DNA of 64,000 bases from Rhizobium sp. (lineage in GTDB: Bacteria > Pseudomonadota > Alphaproteobacteria > Rhizobiales > Rhizobiaceae), in contig JAPZUE010000055.1 in assembly GCA_027533385.1 (NCBI GenBank), positions 90,966 to 154,965 of the forward strand. Reading direction: 5' to 3'. Numbering within the stretch: position 1 is the stretch's first letter; each line of letters begins with the position of its first letter. Under the pieces are notes generated by a model. That model saw only the letters and a list, made by a program, of their open reading frames with translations, made no database searches and was not told the origin of the DNA. Made by a program: the position numbers and the translations under genes. Below, piece by piece: positions 1 to 9,138 of this stretch.

Positions 1-681
1 AAGCCCTCGGCCTATCTCACCGGCCGCTCCTATATCCAGGGCATGCGCTTCTTCGTCGATGAGCGCGTGATCGTGCCGCGCTCGCATATCGGCGAAATCC
101 TCTTCAACGAATATGGCGGCGAATTCGGCTCGACCTTCCTGCCCGATCCCTTCGCAGTCGAAAGCGTGGTCGATATCTGCACCGGATCGGGGTGCCTCGC
201 GATCCTCGCCGCAAAATTCTTCCCGCTGGCATCCGTCGATGCCGTTGATCTCTCCGCCGATGCGCTGGAGGTCGCCGAAAAGAACCGCCAGGCCTATGGC
301 CTCGAAGACCAGCTGACGCTGCATCAGGGCGACCTCTTTACGCCGCTCGCGGGCCGCAAGTTCGACCTGATCATCACCAACCCGCCCTATGTCGACCACG
401 AAGCCATGGACGCCTTCCCGGCCGAATACCGCGCCGAACCCGCCATGGCCCATGACGGCGGCGAAGACGGCCTCGATCTCGTCCGCACGCTGCTCGCCGA
501 AGCCCCCAAGCACCTGAATCCGGGCGGCGGCATGCTCTGCGAAATCGGCCGCGGTCGCGACATCCTCGAAGCCGAATTCCCCGACCTCGACTTCCTCTGG
601 GTCGAGACGACAGAGGAAGAGGACGCGGTGTTCTGGATCTCGGCGGAAGCGCTCGGCGTGAAGGCGAAGAAGGGCAAGTGA
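1..681 (+). CDS. prmB: PrmB, ribosomal protein L3 glutamine methyltransferase (5' end outside window)
   Basis: This is the C-terminal part of a class I SAM-dependent methyltransferase that methylates a glutamine of large-subunit protein L3. Frame 1 is open from the first base; the ATG at 43 is internal, because the preceding codons (KPSAYLTGRSYIQG) match the PrmB/HemK substrate-proximal region. The SAM motif (ICTGSGCLAI) lies near fragment residue 56-65, and the diagnostic NPPY motif of glutamine methyltransferases is at fragment residues 127-130. About 226 residues are visible; the family is usually about 300, so roughly a quarter is missing upstream. HemK/PrmC (release-factor methylase) is the alternative, but the EERVIVPRS-type N-terminal motif and the length after NPPY fit PrmB better. 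Confidence 0.85.
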   Translation, partial: KPSAYLTGRSYIQGMRFFVDERVIVPRSHIGEILFNEYGGEFGSTFLPDPFAVESVVDICTGSGCLAILAAKFFPLASVDAVDLSADALEVAEKNRQAYGLEDQLTLHQGDLFTPLAGRKFDLIITNPPYVDHEAMDAFPAEYRAEPAMAHDGGEDGLDLVRTLLAEAPKHLNPGGGMLCEIGRGRDILEAEFPDLDFLWVETTEEEDAVFWISAEALGVKAKKGK

Positions 682-691
682 GGCACAAGCC

Positions 692-1090
692 TCACCAGGT
701 GAAGGTTTCGACCCGATACCAGAAGAGATCGACCAGTGCGGCAAGCCCCCAGTTTATGAAATAGGCCGCAATCCGTGATGCGTCGGGCGCGAGAAGCAGG
801 GCCAGAAATCCGCTGAACATGGCCCAGCCAACCGCGAGCCGCAGATTGTGCAGGCTGTCGAGCCGGTAATAGCCCGCCTCGTCATATTCGGTCTTGAAGA
901 TCAGGTCGTGCCAACTGAAGCCGTCGCTGATGGCAAGATCCATCGTCGGCCGATCCGACAGCCGATCCGGCAGGATGTTGAAAACGGCGCGCACCACATG
1001 GCCGATTGCGCCCATGATCGCAAAGAGGCCGACCGCCACGACATAGTGCCAGGTAGCGGCTTCGGGGAGTGTCTGCAGGTCAGGGTTCAT
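692..1090 (-). CDS. small integral membrane protein, unknown function
   Basis: The 132-residue protein has three hydrophobic stretches: about residues 15-37 (YVVAVGLFAIMGAIGHVV), 85-103 (AVGWAMFSGFLALLLAP) and 108-125. A polar middle segment is rich in Asp and Tyr. I do not recognise a named family. The gene converges on prmB with a 10-bp gap and is transcribed away from clpS2. Third-position G/C preference matches its neighbours, and no other long frame competes on this stretch, which supports it being real. No function is proposed. Confidence 0.6.
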   Translation of the reverse strand: MNPDLQTLPEAATWHYVVAVGLFAIMGAIGHVVRAVFNILPDRLSDRPTMDLAISDGFSWHDLIFKTEYDEAGYYRLDSLHNLRLAVGWAMFSGFLALLLAPDASRIAAYFINWGLAALVDLFWYRVETFTW

Positions 1091-1144
1091 GGCCGAAGTC
1101 TATGCCCGCAGACGTAATCAATTGGTTTTCAAACCCGAGGGTCC

Positions 1145-1456
1145 TCACTCCTCCGGCTCTGCCGTGAACAGCAGCGGCATGCCCGCTTCCTTGGCAAGGT
1201 CCATCGCTTCCGTCACCTTTGTCTCCGCAATCTCGCGGGTGCAGACGACGACCACTGCCGAGCCGAACTTGTGCGCGGTCATCATCACCCGGTACCCCGT
1301 CTCCTCGCTCATCCGGAAGACGACCCTCAGCACGATCGTCACGAACTCGCGCGGCGTGTAGTCGTCATTGTGCAAGAGCACCTTGTAGAGCCTGGGTTTC
1401 TCCACCTTCGGCTTGGTCACCGTCTTCGGCGTCAGCACCGTATCCTTCGCCATCAT
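1145..1456 (-). CDS. clpS: ClpS2-type adaptor for ClpA/ClpAP proteolysis
   Basis: ClpS delivers N-end-rule (N-degron) substrates to the ClpAP protease. The protein (103 aa) has a short basic, flexible N-terminus (about 20 residues) and then the ClpS core. The core includes the substrate-pocket motif LLHNDDYTPREFV, the VVFRMSEETG helix and MMTAHKFGSAVVVV. Rhizobia usually carry two ClpS paralogues; the short N-terminus and the end TAEPEE resemble the second type (ClpS2). No clpA lies beside it. A strong GGAGG Shine-Dalgarno stands directly before the start. Only 14 bp upstream begins a 264-bp inverted-repeat element, so any promoter must lie within or beyond that element. Confidence 0.92.
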   Translation of the reverse strand: MMAKDTVLTPKTVTKPKVEKPRLYKVLLHNDDYTPREFVTIVLRVVFRMSEETGYRVMMTAHKFGSAVVVVCTREIAETKVTEAMDLAKEAGMPLLFTAEPEE

Positions 1457-1470
1457 TCCTCCGGCAACTT

Positions 1471-1734
1471 ATACCAAGTGTCGATGATATGAACCGATAG
1501 GATCGGCTCGACCGGTCTTTCTGGCTAGGAGAGATCCGAAGAGCGATGCTTTCGCATCGGTCAAGGAACTCGACGACGCCAGAAGGGCCGGGAAGCCGAC
1601 CGGAGGTGGCTTATTGCGGGCCTCTGGCGTTGTTGCGCTGCTTGGTCGATGCGAAAGCATCGCCCAGCGCACCGCGCCTAGCCAGAAACCCGCAATAAGC
1701 CATCCTATAGGTCCCTATCATCGATACTTGGTAT
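1471..1734. repeat. 264-bp palindromic MITE-like element, copy 1
   Basis: The element begins ATACCAAGTGTCGATGATA and ends with the inverse complement (TATCATCGATACTTGGTAT). The terminal inverted repeats run about 33 nt with a few mismatches. The halves remain imperfectly complementary inward: CTGGCTAG, CGATGCTTTCGCATCG and GGCTTATTGCGGG each have an inverted partner. The whole could therefore fold into one long hairpin. It has the same length and about the same sequence as the copy at 40697-40960. It fills most of the divergent clpS/ychF spacer (1457-1829). The small minus-strand ORF inside follows the repeat and shows no sign of being a gene. Confidence 0.85.
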
Positions 1735-1829
1735 TACAGCCCTAGAGGGGCCGCAACACTTGACCATGACCCTCCTATACCCCATAGGCGTGGGCAACGA
1801 AAATCCATCCCGAGCAGGTATTCAGAGCC

Positions 1830-2933
<1,104 letters not shown>

Positions 2934-2986
2934 TCGCGTTAGCTTCCTCCGAAGACAACCTCTGCGAGGCATGATTCGGAGGACTG

Positions 2987-4447
2987 ATGAACCAGAGACT
3001 GTACCGCATCTGCTTGGCAGCCTGCCTGATCCTGCCTGTCGCCGGATGGGCAGATGCCAGGGCCAGCGAAACAGCTCCCGCTGAGGCCCTCAAGAGGGCC
3101 TTCGATGCGATGCTGCCGCTCAAAGGTGAGCTCGCGCGCTTCCTGACTGCGAAACAGACGTGGCGGGGCTACGAATATGAGGTGCGCATTGATCCGCCTC
3201 TTCTCTTCCGCGAACTCGCGCATACCGGCCTCACCGTATCCGGCCTCGATCCCTCAATTCTGAATTTCACCCGGCAGCCTTCCGGCACCTGGAGCTTTGA
3301 GCAGCAAGGTTCCTACGACATCAAGGCGCAACTGGGCAGCGGCCCCTCCGCGACACGTTTGATCTACAGAGCGGCAGAGACCGCGACGAAGGCGCAGCTG
3401 TCGCAGGATTTGCGCACGCAGCCCAAGCTCAACACAACCATCAGCGACCTTGAGGTCTCCCTCTGGACGGCCAACACCTTTGCGTCTCGAACGGTCGGAA
3501 CTTTGTATCTCGATCAGACGATGACGGACGTGACCCCCGATCATGCCGATCTGGAGATCGACACCACCGAGTTGCAGGTGGCTGATTGGGATCACCTCGG
3601 ACAGGTATCCGCCAGGAAGATCGCCACGAAGCTGCAGGCAACGGACTTTCGCTATCGCGCCATCCAGGATCTGGTTACCGAGGGTCTGCCGCTTGTCCTG
3701 AACAGACAATCAGCCGTCGCGATCGCGGAGCAGCTGCGTCCGAAGATCAAGGCGATCATGCCGATTGCGGCAGACCTGAAACAAACGGGCTCTGTCGAAG
3801 ACGCGATATGGGATATGCAGGAATTCGCTCTCGGCGTCGAAAAGCTCGACTACACCGTGGATGCGTCCAATCTCGCTGCAGATGCCACCATCGTCACCGA
3901 CGTGAGTATCGAAGGGATCAATACACGAGGGCGGCTTGGCCCCACAAAGGCAAAGCTCGTACCAGAACAGGCCAAGCTGTCTTTCACCATCGATGGCCTG
4001 AACTTCCAGAAGCCATGGGAGTACATCGTCAAGGGTGCCGCTTTCGACAAGCGTCCCTGGCTCAATGACAACCAACGCCAGCTGGCCTTGAATTACCTCA
4101 CGCCGGAAAAGTCGGTGAAAGTGTCCGTGGACGAGGGCCGCCTGATCTCGGACCTCTATGAGGTGACGGTCTCGGGCACCGTTCATGTTCAGCGCCAGGG
4201 ATGGCCCATCATAGACCTGCGGGTCAGCACCCGGAGCCTCGATGCACTGGTCGCCCACCTCCAATCCAACGCAAAGCGCATGCCCGACCTTGGGACCTAT
4301 GCCTTCTTTGCCCTGATGGTGCAGGGCTTTGCAGCCAGGGCCGATGATGGATCGCTGTATTGGGACATCGCAAGCCTGGGAGACGGGCGCGTGCTGGTGA
4401 ACGGTCGCGATTTCAGCCCGCCCGTCGAGGGGCCTCAGTTCCCTTAG
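2987..4447 (+). CDS. exported protein of unknown function
   Basis: The 486-residue protein starts with a clear signal peptide (LYRICLAACLILPVAG, likely cleavage near ADA at about residue 26), so it is periplasmic or secreted. The rest is soluble, with many alternating hydrophobic/polar stretches that suggest beta structure. No catalytic motif is evident. The start is preceded by TTCGGAGG at about 2976, a good ribosome-binding site. It lies 53 bp downstream of ychF on the same strand. A resemblance to alphaproteobacterial exported DUF2125-type proteins is possible but unproven. Codon use looks slightly less GC-biased than in ychF. Confidence 0.75.
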   Translation: MNQRLYRICLAACLILPVAGWADARASETAPAEALKRAFDAMLPLKGELARFLTAKQTWRGYEYEVRIDPPLLFRELAHTGLTVSGLDPSILNFTRQPSGTWSFEQQGSYDIKAQLGSGPSATRLIYRAAETATKAQLSQDLRTQPKLNTTISDLEVSLWTANTFASRTVGTLYLDQTMTDVTPDHADLEIDTTELQVADWDHLGQVSARKIATKLQATDFRYRAIQDLVTEGLPLVLNRQSAVAIAEQLRPKIKAIMPIAADLKQTGSVEDAIWDMQEFALGVEKLDYTVDASNLAADATIVTDVSIEGINTRGRLGPTKAKLVPEQAKLSFTIDGLNFQKPWEYIVKGAAFDKRPWLNDNQRQLALNYLTPEKSVKVSVDEGRLISDLYEVTVSGTVHVQRQGWPIIDLRVSTRSLDALVAHLQSNAKRMPDLGTYAFFALMVQGFAARADDGSLYWDIASLGDGRVLVNGRDFSPPVEGPQFP

Positions 4448-4491
4448 GCACCGCGCGTCATCGATAGACCCGGGACGGAACTCCCTCTGGT

Positions 4492-4619
4492 AGGCTTCCC
4501 GCCCGTTCTGGCGTCGTCGAACTCCTTGACCGCTCCGGCGGCATCGCTCTTCGGACCTCTCCTAGCCAGAAAGAGCGGTCGAGCCGATCCTATGGGTTCC
4601 TATCATCGACACTTGGTAT
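4492..4619. repeat. truncated copy of the 264-bp MITE-like element (about 128 bp)
   Basis: From about 4492 the sequence matches the reverse complement of the left half of the elements at 1471 and 40697, through CTAGCCAGAAAG and GAGCCGATCCTATGGG. It ends with the intact terminal repeat ATCATCGACACTTGGTAT. The other half is missing, and the match stops in unrelated sequence at 4460-4491. The element lies 40 bp upstream of the first maoC-type gene and so occupies the place expected for its promoter. Confidence 0.75.
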
Positions 4620-4658
4620 AAGGAGATGGTACAGACTTGAACCAAACAGGGATGCAGG

Positions 4659-5129
4659 ATGCAGGAAGACAAGCTCCACTACGAGGACTTCACGGAGGGC
4701 CTGAGCTTTACGCTCGGGCCGCGTCTGGTGACAGCAGAGGAGATCATCGAATTCGCCCGTGAGTTCGATCCCCAGCCCATGCATCTCTCGGAGGAAGCCG
4801 GCAAGGCCAGCATTCTCGGCGGACTGTCCGCCTCCGGCTGGCATACCTCCAGCCTCTTCATGCGCTTGATGATCGATGCCTATGTGCTGAAGGCAGCCTC
4901 CGAGGGCGCGCCAGGGATCGAATTCATGCAGTGGCGCAAACCGGTGCTGGCAGGTGATACGCTCTCCGGTCAGTCCGTCGTCGAGGAAGCCCGTCCCATG
5001 CGCTCGCGCCCCCATCTCGGCATTGTCACCTTCGGCCATGAACTCCGCAATCAGCGCGGCGAAACGGTCATGAAAGCTCGAAACGCGGTGATGATCCGCC
5101 GCCGCCAGACTGCGGAGGTCCCGGCATGA
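4659..5129 (+). CDS. MaoC-family (R)-specific hydratase/dehydratase, first of a pair
   Basis: A hot-dog-fold protein of 156 residues related to (R)-specific enoyl-CoA hydratases. The hydratase motif appears as FAREFDPQPMHLSEEAG, with the conserved Asp and His about five residues apart, followed by GGLSASGWHTSSL and a RKPVLAGDTL strand. The stop codon overlaps the start of the next MaoC gene (ATGA at 5126), so the two are probably translationally coupled and may form a heterodimer. The actual CoA substrate cannot be told from the sequence. The start ATG is chosen because the frame and alignment begin here; a nearby ATG at 4652 is in another frame. Confidence 0.88.
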   Translation: MQEDKLHYEDFTEGLSFTLGPRLVTAEEIIEFAREFDPQPMHLSEEAGKASILGGLSASGWHTSSLFMRLMIDAYVLKAASEGAPGIEFMQWRKPVLAGDTLSGQSVVEEARPMRSRPHLGIVTFGHELRNQRGETVMKARNAVMIRRRQTAEVPA

Positions 5130-5614
5130 AGATGTTCGACCTCTATCCCGCAGGCACCCGCCTTGAACTCGGCAGCGTCACCTTCACTGCCGAAGACATC
5201 GTCCGCTTTGCCGAGAAATTCGATCCCCAGCCCTTCCACGTCGATCCGGAAGCGGCCAGGCATTACGTCTTTGGCGCGCTGTGCGCCTCGGGCTGGCACA
5301 CCTGCGCCAACTGGATGAAGAGCTTCATCGGCTTCATCGGTCGCGAAATGAAGCGCCTGAAGGCCGAGGGCATCGAGCCACCCAGGATCGGCCCCTCGCC
5401 CGGGTTCTCCGAGCTGCAATGGCTGAAACCCGTCTTTGCCGGCGACACGATCACCTACTTCATGACCCCCGTCGACAGCCGCGTCGTCAACGGCAAGCGC
5501 CGCTACATGCTGAACTCGGCGATATCGGAAGGCGTCAACCAGCACGGCGAAACCGTGCTGCGGTTCAACAGCAACATGATTGAATTCTTCCCCGACGAGG
5601 AGCAGTCCGCATGA
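5126..5614 (+). CDS. MaoC-family (R)-specific hydratase/dehydratase, second of a pair
   Basis: This 162-residue paralogue of the preceding protein keeps the hydratase motif (FAEKFDPQPFHVDPEAA) and the GALCASGWHT and LKPVFAGDTI segments. An insertion around residues 70-95 (GREMKRLKAEGIEPPRIGPS) is absent from the first copy. The gene overlaps its neighbours by 4 bp on both sides (ATGA upstream at 5126, ATGA downstream at 5611). The two hydratases and the glutathione peroxidase therefore form one coupled transcription unit. A role in fatty-acid or polyhydroxyalkanoate metabolism is the usual suggestion for the family; nothing here decides it. Confidence 0.88.
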   Translation: MKMFDLYPAGTRLELGSVTFTAEDIVRFAEKFDPQPFHVDPEAARHYVFGALCASGWHTCANWMKSFIGFIGREMKRLKAEGIEPPRIGPSPGFSELQWLKPVFAGDTITYFMTPVDSRVVNGKRRYMLNSAISEGVNQHGETVLRFNSNMIEFFPDEEQSA

Positions 5615-6087
5615 GTGTCCACGACTTCACCCTGACGGCGATAGACGGCACCGAGCGCAGCCTGAAAGACTATGCCGGCAAGGTCCTGCTGATCGTCAAC
5701 ACCGCAAGCGCCTGCGGCCTGACACCCCAGTATGAGGGCCTGGAAAAGCTGCACGAGACCCATGCCGATCTCGTCGTTCTCGGCTTCCCCTGCAATCAGT
5801 TCGGCGCCCAGGAGCCGGGCACGGAAAAGGAGATCGCACTCTTCTGCGAAACCCGCTTCGCCGTGACCTTCCCGATGTTCTCGAAGATCGAGGTCAACGG
5901 TGAGGGCACCCACCCGCTCTATGCCTATCTGAAGGCCGAGACGCCCGGCGCCGAAAAGGGTCAGGAGATCGGCTGGAACTTCTCCAAGTTCCTGGTCGGC
6001 CGCGACGGCATGCCGATTGCCCGTTACTCGCCCCGAACGGCTCCCGCCGATCTCGAGGCTGATATCACCACAGCACTTGCCCGCTGA
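5611..6087 (+). CDS. glutathione peroxidase (thioredoxin-fold peroxidase)
   Basis: Reduces hydrogen peroxide or organic peroxides with glutathione or thioredoxin. The 158-residue protein has the family landmarks: NTASACGLTPQY with the peroxidatic Cys35 (cysteine form, not selenocysteine), FPCNQFGAQEPG with the conserved Gln, and the Trp/Asn of GWNFSKFLV. Length is normal for bacterial BtuE-type enzymes. It is the last gene of the MaoC-MaoC-GPx unit, joined by an ATGA overlap. This suggests protection against peroxides generated during lipid or CoA-ester metabolism, which is an inference from context only. Confidence 0.95.
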   Translation: MSVHDFTLTAIDGTERSLKDYAGKVLLIVNTASACGLTPQYEGLEKLHETHADLVVLGFPCNQFGAQEPGTEKEIALFCETRFAVTFPMFSKIEVNGEGTHPLYAYLKAETPGAEKGQEIGWNFSKFLVGRDGMPIARYSPRTAPADLEADITTALAR

Positions 6088-6093
6088 CCCGCC

Positions 6094-6921
6094 ATGACCG
6101 GCTTCCGCTTCCATCCGACACCCCTGTCCGGCCTGGAAGCGGTTTCGGCAACAAGCGCGCATGTCTTTCCCAAACACACGCACGACACCTATGGCATCGG
6201 CTTTCTCTCCGCCGGCGGGCAGATCTCCGCCTCCGGCCGTGGCCAGGTCGAAGCCGAAGCCGGCCAGCTGATCACCGTCAATCCCGGCGAAGTGCATGAC
6301 GGCGCGCCGCTCGGTCGCTCAGCCCGCAGCTGGCACATGCTCTACCTGACGCCGGCCCTCGTTTCAGAGAGCCTGAGTGATCTCGTATCGACCGTTGACG
6401 ATCTCGAATTCGAACATCCGGTCTTCGTCGATCCCGCAGTGCGGACTTTGCTGAGCTCGCTTCACCGTTGTCTGGAGACCGCTGAGGGGCACCGGGATGC
6501 GGAACGCTTCCGCGAGGTCCTGATCCTCCTCCTCGGCAGGACACTCACTCACAGTACCGTTGCGCCGGCTCCCCTGCCCGCCTCGCTTCAACGGGTGCGC
6601 CAGCGCCTCGACGAGGATCCGGCAAGCCCGGCGGACCTGAAGGACCTCGCCCGCGACGCCGGTCTCAGTCGCTTCCAGTTGATCCGCGCTTTCCTGCGCC
6701 ATACCGGCCTGACGCCACACGCCTATCTGATGCAGCGCCGGGCACTCCTGAGCCGCAACCTGCTGTCGACCGGCCTTGCACCGGCCGAGGTGGCCGCCGC
6801 CTGCGGTTATGTCGACCAGAGCCATATGCACCGCGAATTCCGTCGCCGCTTTGGCCTGACGCCCGGCGCCTACCGAAGCGCCCGGATCGGCTGCAATCCT
6901 GTACAAGACGGACGCGCCTGA
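6094..6921 (+). CDS. AraC-family transcriptional regulator
   Basis: The protein has 275 residues. The N-terminal half is an AraC-type cupin sensor (HVFPKHTHDTYGIGFLSAG and VNPGEVHDG, residues about 20-75). The C-terminal 100 residues hold the two helix-turn-helix units, ending with the signature CGYVDQSHMHREFRRRFGLTPGAYR. It starts 6 bp after the peroxidase gene and is followed 38 bp downstream by a LysE-type exporter. AraC regulators with this sensor next to a LysE gene usually control it in response to an amino acid or related ligand; the ligand is unknown here. Confidence 0.92.
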   Translation: MTGFRFHPTPLSGLEAVSATSAHVFPKHTHDTYGIGFLSAGGQISASGRGQVEAEAGQLITVNPGEVHDGAPLGRSARSWHMLYLTPALVSESLSDLVSTVDDLEFEHPVFVDPAVRTLLSSLHRCLETAEGHRDAERFREVLILLLGRTLTHSTVAPAPLPASLQRVRQRLDEDPASPADLKDLARDAGLSRFQLIRAFLRHTGLTPHAYLMQRRALLSRNLLSTGLAPAEVAAACGYVDQSHMHREFRRRFGLTPGAYRSARIGCNPVQDGRA

Positions 6922-6959
6922 GCCGCCCATGGTCACCCTGCCAAAGCAGGAGACCACTC

Positions 6960-7568
6960 ATGAGCATCGACTTCCTACTGACCACCCTGATCATCGTCGC
7001 AACACCGGGCACCGGCGCGCTTTACACGCTGGCCGCAGCGCTCGGCGGTGGCCGGCATGATGCGCTTGTCGCGGCCTTCGGTTGCACGCTCGGCATCATC
7101 CCTCACATGCTGGCCGCAGCGCTGGGGCTCGCCGCGCTCGTCGCCGCCGAGCCGCGCCTCTTCGAGGCGATCCGCTATGCCGGCATTGCCTATCTCGTCT
7201 GGATGGCGATCGGCCTCTGGAGAAGCAGACTGGCGGGGGATACGTCAACCGAACCGAAACAGCGGGCTTCGCACATCATCCGCAAGGCGGTGCTGATCAA
7301 CCTTCTGAACCCCAAGCTCTCGCTCTTCTTCCTGGCCTTCCTGCCGCAATTCGTTCATCCGGCGGATGCGCGTCCGCTCGCCACCATGGCAGCCTTGAGC
7401 CTCGTCTTCATGGCCGTAACCTTCGTCGTCTTCGCATTTTACGGCCTGGCAGCCGCCAGCATGCGCCAGGGGCTGATCACGCATCCGGACAGGATGCGTG
7501 TCGTCAACCGGCTGCTCTCGGCAGGCTTTCTGCTGATGGCGGGAAAACTGGCGCTGGCGCAAAGATAG
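6960..7568 (+). CDS. LysE/RhtB-family amino-acid exporter
   Basis: A membrane protein of 202 residues with about six hydrophobic segments. It has the family's early motif, here TPGTGALYTLAAALGGGRHDAL (usually TPGPN), and a second motif NLLNPKLSLFFLAFLPQF. LysE-family carriers export amino acids or related small molecules driven by the proton gradient. An AGGAGA ribosome-binding site sits 7 bp before the ATG. It follows the AraC regulator on the same strand, which probably controls it. The replacement of TPGPN by TPGTG is minor. Confidence 0.92.
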   Translation: MSIDFLLTTLIIVATPGTGALYTLAAALGGGRHDALVAAFGCTLGIIPHMLAAALGLAALVAAEPRLFEAIRYAGIAYLVWMAIGLWRSRLAGDTSTEPKQRASHIIRKAVLINLLNPKLSLFFLAFLPQFVHPADARPLATMAALSLVFMAVTFVVFAFYGLAAASMRQGLITHPDRMRVVNRLLSAGFLLMAGKLALAQR

Positions 7569-7585
7569 AACGCCGGCAAAGCGGT

Positions 7586-7607
7586 CGACCGGGGCACGCC
7601 CCGGTCG
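7586..7607. terminator. hairpin between convergent lysE-type gene and apt
   Basis: CGACCGGGGC and GCCCCGGTCG form a perfect 10-bp inverted repeat with almost no spacer in the 50-bp convergent gap. No T-run follows on either strand, so it is a weak candidate for an intrinsic terminator serving both genes. Confidence 0.4.
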
Positions 7608-7618
7608 CCGGGAGGGGC

Positions 7619-8161
7619 TCAGTGGCCCTCGAATTCCACGAGCGTGCGCACCTCGACGCCGAGCGCTTCGAGCTTCTTGCGCCCGCCAAGCTCCGGCAGG
7701 TCGATGACGAAGCAGGCAGATACCACGTCAGCGCCGATCTGGCGCAGCAGCTGGACTGCACCGACAGCCGTGCCGCCGGTGGCGATCAGGTCGTCGACCA
7801 GGATTACCTTCTCGCCGGGCTTCACCGCATCCATGTGGATTTCCATCTCGTCCACGCCGTATTCGAGGCTGTAGGCGATCCGCACGGTCTCATGCGGCAG
7901 CTTGCCCTTCTTGCGGATCGGCACGAAGCCGGCAGAGAGCTGGTGGGCGACAGCGCCGCCCAGGATGAAGCCACGGGCTTCCATCCCGGCGATCTTGTCG
8001 ACCTTCAGCCCCACATAGGGCTGCACCAGCTCGTCGACCGCCCGACGAAAGGCGCGCGCGTCGCCGAGCAGCGTGGTGATGTCGCGGAAGATGATGCCGG
8101 GCTTCGGATAGTCGGGAATGGAGCGGATGGCAGCGGCGAGTTCGTGGGCAATCTTGGTCAT
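7619..8161 (-). CDS. apt: adenine phosphoribosyltransferase
   Basis: Salvages adenine with PRPP to give AMP. The 180 residues are full length. The type I phosphoribosyltransferase PRPP loop is present as VILVDDLIATGGTA (residues about 125-138), and the N-terminal YPKPGIIFRDIT and the GFILGGAVAHQL region match Apt. It lies downstream of petC on the same strand, separated by a strong terminator at 8231-8257, so it probably has its own promoter in the short spacer. The ribosome-binding site is weak (GGATG). Confidence 0.97.
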   Translation of the reverse strand: MTKIAHELAAAIRSIPDYPKPGIIFRDITTLLGDARAFRRAVDELVQPYVGLKVDKIAGMEARGFILGGAVAHQLSAGFVPIRKKGKLPHETVRIAYSLEYGVDEMEIHMDAVKPGEKVILVDDLIATGGTAVGAVQLLRQIGADVVSACFVIDLPELGGRKKLEALGVEVRTLVEFEGH

Positions 8162-8230
8162 GTATCATCCGATTGAGAGCGGAAGGAAGTTGCGCGGGAC
8201 TGTACCAAGATTGGTATGGTCCCCCAACAA

Positions 8231-8257
8231 AAAAAGGCGGCCCGAAGACCGCCTTTT
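8231..8257 (-). terminator. intrinsic terminator after petC
   Basis: Read on the minus strand, AAAAGGCGG and CCGCCTTTT form a 9-bp stem around an 8-nt loop, continued by a run of T (TTTTTTTG). This is a classical rho-independent terminator directly downstream of petC. It separates petABC from apt. Confidence 0.88.
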
Positions 8258-8278
8258 CGCAGAACGTGATCGGATCGA

Positions 8279-9112
8279 TCAGTGTTCCTTGTTCGCGTAG
8301 ACCGACTTCTTCGTCAGGTAGATCAGCGCGGTGAAGATCGCGAGGAACACCATCACCATGAAACCCATGCGCTTGCGATCTTCGAGATGCGGCTCGGCGG
8401 CCCACATCAGAAATGCGGCAACGTCCTGCGCATACTGATCCACGGTTTCCGGCGAGCCGTCGTCATAGGTTACGACGCCATCGCTGAGCGGCGGTGACAT
8501 GGCGAGCGCAGAACCGGAAATGAAGTAAGGGTTATAATAGGTGCCCTCAGTCACTTCGTGACCTTCAGGCGGATCCTGATATCCGGTGAGCAGCGAGTAG
8601 ATGTAATCCGGGCCGCTCTGCTGATACTGCGTGAAGATATCAAACACGAATGTCGGGAAGCCACGGATGACACCACGGGCCTTCGCAATCAGCGAAAAGT
8701 CCGGAGGAGCAGCGCCGTTATTGGCAGCAGCAGCTGCCTCCTGGTTTGGGAATGGCGGCGGGAAGTGATCAGACGGTACGGCCGTACGGGTGAACATTTC
8801 ACCGTCAGCGTTCGGTCCGTCCTGCACTTCGTAATTCGCTGCAAAGGCGCGAACCTGGGCTTCCGTGTATCCAAGATCCGTCAGCGTACGGAAAGCGACG
8901 AGCTTCATCGAGTGACAGACGGCGCAGGCCTCCGTGTAGACCTTGAGACCGCGCTGGAGCTGCGCCTTGTCATAGGTTCCGAAGGGGCCGGCGAAAGACC
9001 AGTCGATATTGCGTGGTTTGTTGATCGGGTATTCGGCGGCAACGGCCGCCGAACCCAGTCCCAGTCCTGTAACCACTGCGAGCGACAGGATGCTTGCAAC
9101 AAGCTTTTTCAT
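8279..9112 (-). CDS. petC: cytochrome c1 subunit of the bc1 complex
   Basis: The membrane-anchored c-type haem subunit that passes electrons from the Rieske protein to soluble or membrane cytochrome c. A signal peptide spans residues 1-26 (ending AVAA). The haem motif CAVCH is at residues 63-67, and the distal Met lies in SALAMSPPLSDG. A C-terminal membrane anchor (FMVMVFLAIFTALIYLT) is followed by a basic tail. At 277 aa it is a stand-alone c1, not a b-c1 fusion. It is the last gene of petABC, 26 bp after petB, with a GAGAGG ribosome-binding site. Confidence 0.97.
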   Translation of the reverse strand: MKKLVASILSLAVVTGLGLGSAAVAAEYPINKPRNIDWSFAGPFGTYDKAQLQRGLKVYTEACAVCHSMKLVAFRTLTDLGYTEAQVRAFAANYEVQDGPNADGEMFTRTAVPSDHFPPPFPNQEAAAAANNGAAPPDFSLIAKARGVIRGFPTFVFDIFTQYQQSGPDYIYSLLTGYQDPPEGHEVTEGTYYNPYFISGSALAMSPPLSDGVVTYDDGSPETVDQYAQDVAAFLMWAAEPHLEDRKRMGFMVMVFLAIFTALIYLTKKSVYANKEH

Positions 9113-9138
9113 GTTCGTATTACCTCTCTCGCAGTCCG

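Noticed and set aside
1469..1672. minus-strand ORF of 67 aa, and a similar 63-aa ORF at 40695-40886
   Set aside because: Both lie inside copies of the palindromic element and resemble each other only because the element does.
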